From positions 236,656-300,655 of the forward strand of contig NZ_JAUCGQ010000003.1 of the NCBI RefSeq assembly GCF_030362835.1: a stretch of 64,000 bases of DNA. Reading direction: 5' to 3'. Position 1 is the first letter of the stretch, and each line of letters begins with the position of its first letter. The notes under the pieces are model-generated. The model was not told the DNA's origin and ran no database searches. It saw nothing but the letters and a program-made list of their open reading frames with translations. Shown piece after piece: positions 1 through 10,900 of this stretch. Origin of the DNA: Cellulomonas alba. GTDB lineage: Bacteria > Actinomycetota > Actinomycetes > Actinomycetales > Cellulomonadaceae. The position numbers were made by a program, and so were the translations under genes.

Positions 1-12
1 ACCCTGCGACGC

Positions 13-663
13 GTGACGACCCCCGCCGCGCCTCCGCACCTGCTGGTCATGGACGTGGACTCGACGTTCATCACGAGCGAGGTCATCGAGCTGCTCGCCG
101 ACCGCGCCGGCTCGGGGGCGCTCGTCGCGCAGGTGACGGAGCGTGCGATGCGCGGCGAGCTCGACTTCGCGCAGTCCCTGCACGAGCGCGTCGCGACGCT
201 CGAGGGGCTCCCGGTGTCGGTCCTCGACGACGTGCTCGCGCAGGTCGAGCTCTCACCCGGCGCCGCGGAGCTCGTGACGACCGTGCAGGCGCGCGGCTGG
301 CACGTCGGGCTCGTCTCGGGCGGGTTCATCGAGATCGTCGCGCCGCTCGCGGCGCGCCTCGGCATCACGCTCGTCCGCGCGAACCGCCTGGGCGTCGCGG
401 ACGGACGGCTGACAGGCCGCGTGGTCGGCGACGTCGTGGACCGCGCCGCGAAGGCGGCGACGCTGCGCGCGTACGCCAGCGCGACCGGCACCGCGCTCGA
501 GCACACGGTCGCGATCGGCGACGGCGCGAACGACCTCGACATGATGGCCGTCGCCGGCTACTCGGTCGCGTACCGCGCCAAGCCGCTCGTGCGCGCGGCG
601 GCCGACGCCGCGATCGAGCAGCGGCTCGACGAGGCGCTCGTGCTGCCGCCGTTCGCGATCTGA
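13..663 (+). CDS. serB: Phosphoserine phosphatase SerB
   Basis: HAD-superfamily phosphatase that removes phosphate from O-phosphoserine in the last step of serine synthesis (cytoplasmic). The catalytic DxDST motif is at residues 14-18 (Asp14 as nucleophile, Asp16 as acid/base), and the late motif GDGANDLDM at 169-177 supplies the Mg-binding aspartates. A VSGG motif near residue 100 fits the substrate-phosphate site. The 216-residue length matches single-domain SerB without an ACT domain. The GTG start lies only 12 bases from the window edge and no ribosome site can be judged, so an upstream start is possible. It converges on the sixA-like gene. Confidence 0.88.
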   Translation: MTTPAAPPHLLVMDVDSTFITSEVIELLADRAGSGALVAQVTERAMRGELDFAQSLHERVATLEGLPVSVLDDVLAQVELSPGAAELVTTVQARGWHVGLVSGGFIEIVAPLAARLGITLVRANRLGVADGRLTGRVVGDVVDRAAKAATLRAYASATGTALEHTVAIGDGANDLDMMAVAGYSVAYRAKPLVRAAADAAIEQRLDEALVLPPFAI

Positions 664-706
664 CGCGCCCTGACGCGCGCTGCCGCACCCTGACGCGCGA
701 GCGTCA
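661..706. repeat. Triple TGACGCGC repeat and hairpin between converging genes
   Basis: TGACGCGC occurs at 661-668, 671-678 and 691-698 in the short gap between serB and the sixA-like gene. The last copy forms a small inverted repeat, TGACGC (691-696) with GCGTCA (701-706), which includes the opposing stop codon of the minus-strand gene. It may act as a weak two-way terminator, but there is no T-tract. Confidence 0.4.
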
Positions 707-1213
707 GTCGGGCACGCCGAGCCGCACGAGCGTCGCCGTCCCCCGGTCGAGCTCCGACCACTCGCCGTCCCACTCGAGCAGCGACCAGCTGCCGGTGGGC
801 ACGCCGACGCGCACGCGCGCGAGCGCGGTCACGTCGGAGTCGGGTCCGGCGAGCAGCTCCGCGACGTGCGACATGGTCGGCTCGTGCCCCACGACGAGGA
901 GCGTCTCGACGTCCGGGTCGACGCCGCGCACAAGCTCCACGAGGGGGCGCGTGGCGGCGTCGTAGACCTCCTCGGAGACCTGCACCTCGGGGTCGGCGCC
1001 GAGCGACTGGCGCGCGAGGTCCCACGTCTGCCGGGTGCGCAGCGACGACGAGCACAGCACGAGGTCGGGCACGAGCCCCGCCGCCGCGAGGGCGGCACCG
1101 ACGCCCGCCGACTGCCGTCGACCGACGAGCGAGAGCGGCCGCTCGTGGTCGACGACGTTGTCGGGGTGCTCCGCCTTGGCGTGGCGCAGCAGCAGGAGCC
1201 GACGGTTCGTCAC
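704..1213 (-). CDS. SixA-like histidine phosphatase
   Basis: Histidine phosphatase (phosphoglycerate mutase-like) of the SixA group, 169 residues. The N-terminal LLLLRHAKAEHP carries the RHA/G motif whose His is phosphorylated in this superfamily, and VVGHEPTMS in the C-terminal half supplies the second catalytic His. In E. coli SixA acts on a phosphohistidine of a phosphorelay or PTS protein; the actinobacterial substrate is unknown. The GTG start is 15 bases downstream of the fabI stop in the same direction, so it is probably the last gene of a fabG-fabI-sixA transcript. Confidence 0.82.
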   Translation of the reverse strand: MTNRRLLLLRHAKAEHPDNVVDHERPLSLVGRRQSAGVGAALAAAGLVPDLVLCSSSLRTRQTWDLARQSLGADPEVQVSEEVYDAATRPLVELVRGVDPDVETLLVVGHEPTMSHVAELLAGPDSDVTALARVRVGVPTGSWSLLEWDGEWSELDRGTATLVRLGVPD

Positions 1214-1228
1214 CGGCTCAGTGTGCCG

Positions 1229-1999
1229 TCACAGGCCCATGGCGTGCACGCCGCCGTCGACGTGCACGATCTCGCCGGTCGTGGCGGGGAACCAGTCGGA
1301 GAGCAGCGCGGCGACGGCGCGCGCGGCCGGCTCCGGGTTCGACACGTCCCAGCCGAGCGGTGCGCGCTCCGGCCAGCCACCCTCCATCGCCTCGAAGCCG
1401 GGGATCGACTTCGCGGCCGTGGTGCGGATCGGGCCCGCCGAGACGAGGTTGACGCGGACGCCGGACGGGCCGAGGTCGCGCGCGAGGTACCGCGCGGTCG
1501 ACTCGAAGGCGGCCTTCGCGACGCCCATCCAGTCGTAGACCGGCCACGCGTAGCGCGCGTCGAACGTCAGGCCGACGACCGCCGCGCCGGGCGCGAGCAG
1601 CGGCTGCGCGGCGACCGACAGCGACTTGAGCGAGTACGCCGACACGTGCAGCGCGGTGGCGACGTCGTCCCACTCGCCCGCGAGGAAGTTGCCGCCCATG
1701 ACGGACTGCGGGGCGAATCCGATCGAGTGCACGACGCCGTCGAGGTGGTCGAACCCGGCCTCGCGCACGCGGTCCGCGAGCGCCTCGAGGTCCTCGGTGC
1801 TCGTCGCGTCGAGCTGCAGCACCTTCGCCGGCTGGGGCAGGCGGCGCGCGATGACCTCGGTGAGGCGGAACTGGCGCCCGAACGAGGTGAGCAGGATCTC
1901 GGCGCCCTCCTCCTGGGCGAGGCGCGCGACGTGGAACGCGATCGAGCCGTCCGTCAGGACGCCGGTGATGAGGAGCTTCTTGCCTTCGAGCAGGCCCAT
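1229..1999 (-). CDS. fabI: Enoyl-[acyl-carrier-protein] reductase (NADH) FabI
   Basis: Reduces trans-2-enoyl-ACP in the last step of each fatty-acid elongation cycle (FAS II). It is an atypical short-chain dehydrogenase of 256 residues. The sequence begins LLEGKKLLITGVLTDGSIAFHVA, the divergent glycine-poor nucleotide motif of FabI/InhA. The catalytic pair has the FabI spacing Tyr-x6-Lys in VYDWMGVAKAAFES. It follows fabG in the same direction, the arrangement seen for mabA-inhA in mycobacteria, where InhA is the isoniazid target. The start is an ATG and the stop context is TGACGG. Confidence 0.93.
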   Translation of the reverse strand: MGLLEGKKLLITGVLTDGSIAFHVARLAQEEGAEILLTSFGRQFRLTEVIARRLPQPAKVLQLDATSTEDLEALADRVREAGFDHLDGVVHSIGFAPQSVMGGNFLAGEWDDVATALHVSAYSLKSLSVAAQPLLAPGAAVVGLTFDARYAWPVYDWMGVAKAAFESTARYLARDLGPSGVRVNLVSAGPIRTTAAKSIPGFEAMEGGWPERAPLGWDVSNPEPAARAVAALLSDWFPATTGEIVHVDGGVHAMGL

Positions 2000-2020
2000 G
2001 GCTGTGTGTCCGTTTCTTTC

Positions 2021-2050
2021 GGGTGCGGGAAGGTCGGGTGCGGGAAGGTC
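2021..2050. repeat. Perfect 15-bp tandem duplication between fabG and fabI
   Basis: GGGTGCGGGAAGGTC at 2021-2035 is repeated exactly at 2036-2050, filling most of the gap between the fabG stop and the fabI start. On the transcribed strand it is a pyrimidine-rich leader. It looks like a recent slippage duplication. Confidence 0.7.
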
Positions 2051-2054
2051 GGGC

Positions 2055-4518
<2,464 letters not shown>

Positions 4519-4574
4519 CCGGGGCGCGCAAGCGCACGCAAGTCACGCCGGCTTTGACCGCGTTCGGGCCTGGT

Positions 4575-4584
4575 GAGCGCGCTC
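4575..4584. promoter_or_regulatory. GAGCGCGCTC palindrome upstream of GH87 gene
   Basis: A 10-bp perfect palindrome, followed by CCCA, resembles a poor version of the LacI/CebR-type operator of cellulolytic actinobacteria (TGGGAGCGCTCCCA). The centre has two extra bases, so the match is weak. Confidence 0.2.
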
Positions 4585-4634
4585 CCAGGTGGGTGTCGCG
4601 TCGTTGCTTGCGATCGCGTCGCTGCACCTCAGTG

Positions 4635-4654
4635 ACCCGACAACGGTGTCGGGT
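4635..4654. repeat. 8-bp hairpin in the SURF1-GH87 gap
   Basis: ACCCGACA (4635-4642) and TGTCGGGT (4647-4654) form a perfect stem with a 4-base loop, 117 bases after the SURF1 stop. It could end the SURF1 transcript or be a regulator site. There is no T-tract. Confidence 0.35.
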
Positions 4655-4671
4655 GGCGTGGTGTCACTGTT

Positions 4672-4705
4672 TTGCATGCAATTCCTTGCAACTTGCGTTG
4701 CGCAA
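4672..4705. promoter_or_regulatory. Clustered TTGC-type palindromes, candidate LacI-family operator
   Basis: TTGCATGCAA (4672-4681, perfect palindrome), TTGCAA (4686-4691) and TTGCGCAA (4698-4705, perfect palindrome) are packed into 34 bases of an otherwise GC-rich gap. TTGC/GCAA half-sites are typical of LacI-family regulators of alpha-glucan use in actinobacteria, which fits the downstream alpha-1,3-glucanase. The rest of the 434-base gap (4519-4952) holds no gene that I can support. Confidence 0.4.
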
Positions 4706-4952
4706 TGTCGGTCTTGCGGGCAGTTGTCCGGGCCAATACGGTCTGCGTCGATCGGTCAGCGCTGTCCGGTCACGAGTCAGACCCCGGTCCACTCCGCGCC
4801 ACCGCGCGGAGCCCGAGGAGGCAGCGACGCCTCCGACCCGATCCGTGCACGCCCGCGTCCCGACCCACCCCTCCCGGTCGACGCGCCGAGCCGACGGCCG
4901 GTCCGCGCGCTGCGGTCACGCACGTCCGTCCCGCACCGAGAGTGAGCCCCCG

Positions 4953-7900
4953 ATGTCCCTCGCTCGTCATGCTCGCGTCGCCCTGGGCGCGTTGAGTGCC
5001 GTCGCCCTCGCCGCCGCGGTGGGGGTCGTCGCCTCCACGCCTGCGGCCGCCGCCGCCGCCACCGGTGGGCGCGGCGCCACCCTCCCCTACGTCGAGCTCC
5101 AGGCCGAGAACGCGTCGACCAACGGCACGGTCGTCGGCCCGACGTCGACCGGCGTCACCTACGGCACGCTCGCCGCCGAGGCGTCGTACCGCAAGGCGGT
5201 CACGCTCAGCGGCCAGGGCAAGTACGTGCAGTTCACGACCACTGCGCCGACCAACTCGATCGTGCTGCGGTACTCGATCCCCGACTCGTCGAACGGCGCG
5301 GTGTACACCGCGCCGCTGTCGCTCTACGTCAACGGCACCAAGCAGCCGAACCTCACGACCACGAACGCGTACAGCTGGTACTACGGCAGCTACCCGTTCA
5401 CCAACACGCCCGGCAGCAACCCGCACCACTTCTACGACGAGGTGCACCGGCTGTTCTCCACCACCTACCCGGCGGGCACGACGTTCAAGGTCCAGGTCGA
5501 CGCCGAGGACACCGCGAGCAGCTACACGATCGACCTCGCGGACTTCGAGCAGGTCGGTGACCAGCTCACGCCGCCCGCGGGCGCCGTGTCGGTGACGAGC
5601 AAGGGCGCCGACGCGACGGGCGCGAGCGACTCGACCGCCGCGTTCAACGCCGCGATCAGCGCCGCCGGCGCGGGTGGGACCGTCTGGATCCCGGCGGGCA
5701 CGTTCAAGGTGCCGGGCCACATCGCGGTCGACAACGTGACCATCAAGGGCGCGGGCATGTGGTACTCGACCGTGACCGGTGCAGCCCCGGGCTTCTACGG
5801 GAGCTCGGCGCCCCACCCGAGCACCAACGTGCACCTGTCCGACTTCGCGATCTCGGGCGACGTGCAGGAGCGTGACGACAACGCGCAGGTCAACGGCGTC
5901 GGCGGCGCGATGAGCAGCTCGACCGTCTCGAACCTGTGGATCGAGCACCTGAAGGTCGGCGCGTGGATGGACGGCCCGATGGACGGCCTGACGTTCAGCG
6001 GCATGCGCATCCGCGACACGACCGCCGACGGCATCAACTTCCACGGCGGGGTCACCAACTCCACCGTCACGAACAGCGACCTGCGCAACCTCGGCGACGA
6101 CGGCCTCGCCACGTGGGCCGACTCGGCGCTCGGGGCGGACGCGAACGACACGTTCAGCAACAACACGGTCCAGTACCCGATCCTCGCCAACGGCATCGCG
6201 ATCTACGGCGGCCACGACAACACCGTCACGGGCAACCGCGTCGTCGACGCCGGCCTCACGCAGGGCGGCGGCATCCACGTCGGGCAGCGCTTCACGTCGA
6301 CCCCCGTCGGCAAGACCACCATCAGCAACAACACGCTGATCCGCGACGGCAGCCTCGACCCGAACTGGCAGTTCGGCGTCGGCGCGCTGTGGTTCGACGG
6401 CAGCCAGGGCGCGATCACCGGCCCGATCAACGTGTCGAACGCGCTGATCCAGCAGAGCCCGTACGAGGCGATCCAGTGGGTCGAAGGCACGGTCAGCGGC
6501 GTGAACCTGTCGAACGTCACCGTGCAGGGCACGGGCACGTACGTGCTGCAGGAGCAGACGGGCGGCTCGGCGTCGATCGCGAACCTCACGGCCACGGGCG
6601 TCGGGGCGTCGAGCCCGGTCTACAGCTGCGAGGGCTCGAACTTCGCGGTCACCGACGGCGGCGGCAACTCCGGGATCTCGGGGACGCCGGCGTGCGGCGC
6701 GTTCGCCACGCCCGTCTGGCCGCCGTACGTCGCGGAGAACGACGTCACCGTGACGCCGAGCTCGCTCTCGTTCGGCTCGCAGGCCACGGGCACGACGAGC
6801 GCCGCTCGTAGCATCACGGTCGCCAACAACGGCACCGCGGCGCAGTCGGTCACGCTCGCGGTCTCCGGCCCGTTCGCGCAGACGTCGACGTGCGGCTCGT
6901 CGCTCGCCGCCGGCGCGTCGTGCTCCGTCGGCGTCACGTTCGCACCCACCGCGGCGGGCGCGGCGAGCGGGTCGCTCACCGTGACGGTCGGCGGCTCGGC
7001 CACCTCGGTCCCGCTCGCCGGCACGGGTGTCGCGCCCGGGCCGGTGCTGTCGGCCGACCCGCAGAGCCTCGCGTTCGCGTCGACCGTCGTCGGCGCGACG
7101 ACCACGGCGCAGAACGTCACGATCACCAACACCGGCACGTCGACCGCCACGGTCTCCGGCGTCACGGTCTCGGGCGACTTCGCCAGGCCGGGCTCGTGCA
7201 CGACGATCGCGGCGGGCTCGTCCTGCACGCTCGGCGTCACGTTCACGCCGACCGCCGCGGGGGCACGTTCGGGCACGCTGACCGTGACGAGCAGCGCGAA
7301 CAACTCCCCCACGACCGTCGCGCTGTCGGGGTCGGGCGTCGGTTCGACGACCAACGTCGCGGCCGGCCGCACCGCCACGGCGAGCAGCCAGGTGAACTCC
7401 GCGCAGCCCGCAAGCGCCGTGACCGACGGCGACACGTCCACCTACTGGGAGAGCGCCAACAACGCGTTCCCGCAGTGGGTGCAGGTCGACCTCGGCCAGA
7501 CGTACGCGGTCGGGAAGGCCACCGTGCACCTGCCGCCCGCCTCAGCGTGGGCGACGCGCACGCAGACGTTCTCGGTCCTGGGCAGCACGGACGGCTCGTC
7601 GTTCAGCACGCTGGTCGGCTCGGCGGCGTACACGTTCGACCCTGCGACCGGCAACGTCGTCACGATCACCGTGCCGTCCGGCTCCGCGCGGTACGTGCGG
7701 CTCAACGTCACGGCGAACTCCGGCTGGCCCGCGGGCCAGGTCTCCGAGCTCGAGGTCTACCCGGGCGTCGGCAACCCGCCGCAGACGGCGACGCTGTCGC
7801 TGTCCCCCGCGTCGCTGACGTTCCCGTCGACGGCCGTCGGCTCGCCGAGCGCGGCACAGACCGTGACGGTCAGCAACACGGGCACGGCGGCCGCGACGCT

Positions 7901-10900
7901 CTCGGGCATCACGGCGAGCGGCGACTTCTCGCAGACCAGCACGTGCGGCTCGTCGATCGCGGCCGGCGGCTCGTGCACCGTCGCGGTGACCTTCACGCCG
8001 ACCGCGGCGGGCGCGCGCACCGGGTCGCTCGCGGTCGCGAGCAACGCGTCGAACGGCGCCGTGACGGCGTCGCTCTCGGGCACCGGCGCGGGCACGTCGA
8101 CGACGAACCTCGCGCTGCACAGGACGACCTCCGAGTCGTCGCACACGCAGACGTACGCCTCGGCGAACGTCACCGACGGTGACGCCACCACCTACTGGGA
8201 GAGCAGCAACAACGCGTTCCCGCAGTGGGTCCAGGCCGACCTCGGCTCGGCGCAGAGCGTCAGCAAGGTCGTGCTCAAGCTGCCGCCCGCCACGGCGTGG
8301 GCGACGCGCACGCAGACGCTCCAGGTGCAGGGCAGCACGGACGGCTCGTCGTTCGCGACGCTCAAGGCCTCGGCGACGTACACGTTCGACCCGGCGAGCG
8401 GGAACACGGTGGCGATCGCGTTCACCGCGGCGACCGAGCGCTACGTCCGCGTCACGTTCACGGCGAACAGCGGGCAGCCCGCGGGTCAGCTCTCCGAGCT
8501 CGAGGTGTACGGGTCGGGCGGCAACCCCGGCCCGGCGACCCTCGCGGCGAGCCCCACGAGCCTGTCGTTCGGCAGCACCGGCGTCGGGTCGACGAGCGCG
8601 GCGCAGACCGTGACCGTCACCAACACGGGCGGCAGCACCGCGAACCTGTCGGGCGTCGGCGTGGCCGGCGACTTCGCCGACACCACGACGTGCGGCGCCA
8701 CGCTCGCGGCCGGCGCGTCCTGCACCGCGTCCGTGACGTTCCGGCCCGCTGCGGCCGGCGCCCGGACCGGCGCGGTCACCGTCGCGAGCGACGCGAGCAA
8801 CCCGTCGCTCACCGTCGCGCTGTCCGGCACGGGCACGGCGGCCACGTCGGCCACGCTCGCGGCGAACCCGACGACCGTCGCGTTCGGCACGGTCGGCACC
8901 GGCTCGTCGAGCTCGCCGCTCACCGTGACCCTCAGCAACACGGGCACGGCGTCGGCGTCGATCAGCGGCATCACGGCCAGCGGCGACTTCACGCAGACGA
9001 CGACGTGCTCGTCGACGCTCGCCGCCGGCTCGTCGTGCACGGTCTCCGTCGTGTTCCGGCCGACCGCGGCCGGCTCGCGGACCGGCACGCTCACGGTCAC
9101 GAGCAACGCGAGCAACCCGACGCTGGCCGTGCCGCTGACGGGCACGGGGGCGAGCACCGGCACGGCGACGCTCACCGCGAGCCCGTCGAGCCTCGCGTTC
9201 GCGAGCACGAGCGTCGGTTCGTCGGCGCCTGCGCAGAGCGTGACGATCAGCAACACGGGCACCGCCGCGGCGGCGATCTCGGGCGTCTCGGTGAGCGGCG
9301 ACTACTCCGACACCACGACGTGCGGCTCCTCCCTCGCGGCGGGCGCCGCATGCACGGTCGCGGTGACGTTCGCCCCGACGGCGGCCGGCACCCGCACGGG
9401 CACGCTGACCGTGGCGAGCAACGCGACGAACCCGTCGCTCACGGTGGCCCTCTCCGGCACGGGCGCGTCGACCACGTCGACCGACCAGGCGGCGGGCAAG
9501 CCGATGACGAGCTCGTCCGACACGTTCACGTTCGTCGCCGCGAACGCGAACGACGGCAACCTCGCCACCTACTGGGAGGGCGCGGTCCCGTCGTGGCTGA
9601 ACGTCGCGATGGGCACGAACGTGAACGTCACGTCCGTCGTCGTGAAGCTCAACCCCGACGCCTCGTGGGGCACCCGGACGCAGACGTTCTCGATCGAGGG
9701 CCGCGACCAGGCGGGCGGCGCGTACACGACCATCAAGGCGAGCGCGACGTACACGTTCACGCAGGGCACCAACGTCGTGACGATCCCGGTCAGCGCGACC
9801 GCCGCCGACGTGCGGCTGTCGTTCACGGCCAACTCCGGGGCGCCCGGCGGCCAGGTCGCAGAGCTGCAGGTGCTCGGCACCAAGGCGCCGAACCCCGACC
9901 TCACGGTGAGCGCGGTGACGACGTCGCCGGCGAGCCCGGTCGAGACGGACGCCGTCACCATGTCGGCCACGGTGCGCAACATCGGCACCGCGTCGTCCGC
10001 CGCCACGACGGTGAGCTTCTACCTCGGCACGACCAAGGTGGGCTCGGCGAACGTCGCGGCGATCGCGGCGGGCGGCCAGACGACGGTCTCGGCCAACGTC
10101 GGCACGCAGACGGCGGGCACCTACGCCACGTCGGCGGTCGTCGACGAGGGCAACGCGGTGGTCGAGCTCAACGAGGGCAACAACTCCGGCACGGGTGCGG
10201 CGCTCACCGTCGCCCCCGTCCAGAGCGCCGACCTCGTCGCGTCGACCACCTGGTCGCCGGGCACGCCGTCGGGCGGCCAGACCGTCACGTTCACCACGGT
10301 CGTCCGCAACCAGGGCAACCAGCCGTCGAGCTCCGGCTCGCACGCGGTGACGGTCGTGATCAAGGACCAGTCGGGTGCCACGGTCAAGACGCTCACGCCG
10401 TCCGCGCCCTCGGGCGCGATCGCGGCAGGCGCGTCCGTCACGGTCCAGGCCGGCACGTGGACCGCGGCCGACGGCAAGTACACCGTGACGACCACCGTCG
10501 CCACCGACTCCGCAGAGCTCGCCGTCAAGCAGGCGAACAACACGGCGACGGCGGCGTTCGCGGTCGGGCGCGGCGCGAGCATGCCGTACGACGTCTACGA
10601 GGCCGAGGACGGCACGGTCTCCGGCGGCACGGTCGTCGGGCCGAACCGCACGATCGGCGACCTCGCCGGCGAGGCGTCGGGCCGCAAGGCCGTCCACCTG
10701 ACGTCGTCGGGGCAGTCGGTCTCGTGGACCACGCGCGCGGCGACCAACACGATCGACGTGCGGTACTCGATCCCGGACGGGACGACGACCACGCTGGGCG
10801 TGTTCAACGGCTCGACCCAGGTCGGCACGGTCACCCTCGTGTCGAAGTACGCCTGGCTCTACGGCGCGGAGACGTCGCCGCAGAACTCGGGCACCGGGCC

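Noticed and set aside
6745..9460. Possible CRISPR or tandem DNA repeat array
   Set aside because: The repeats are about 300 bases, imperfect and in frame, encoding Ig-like domains. There are no short identical repeats with unique spacers and no cas genes.
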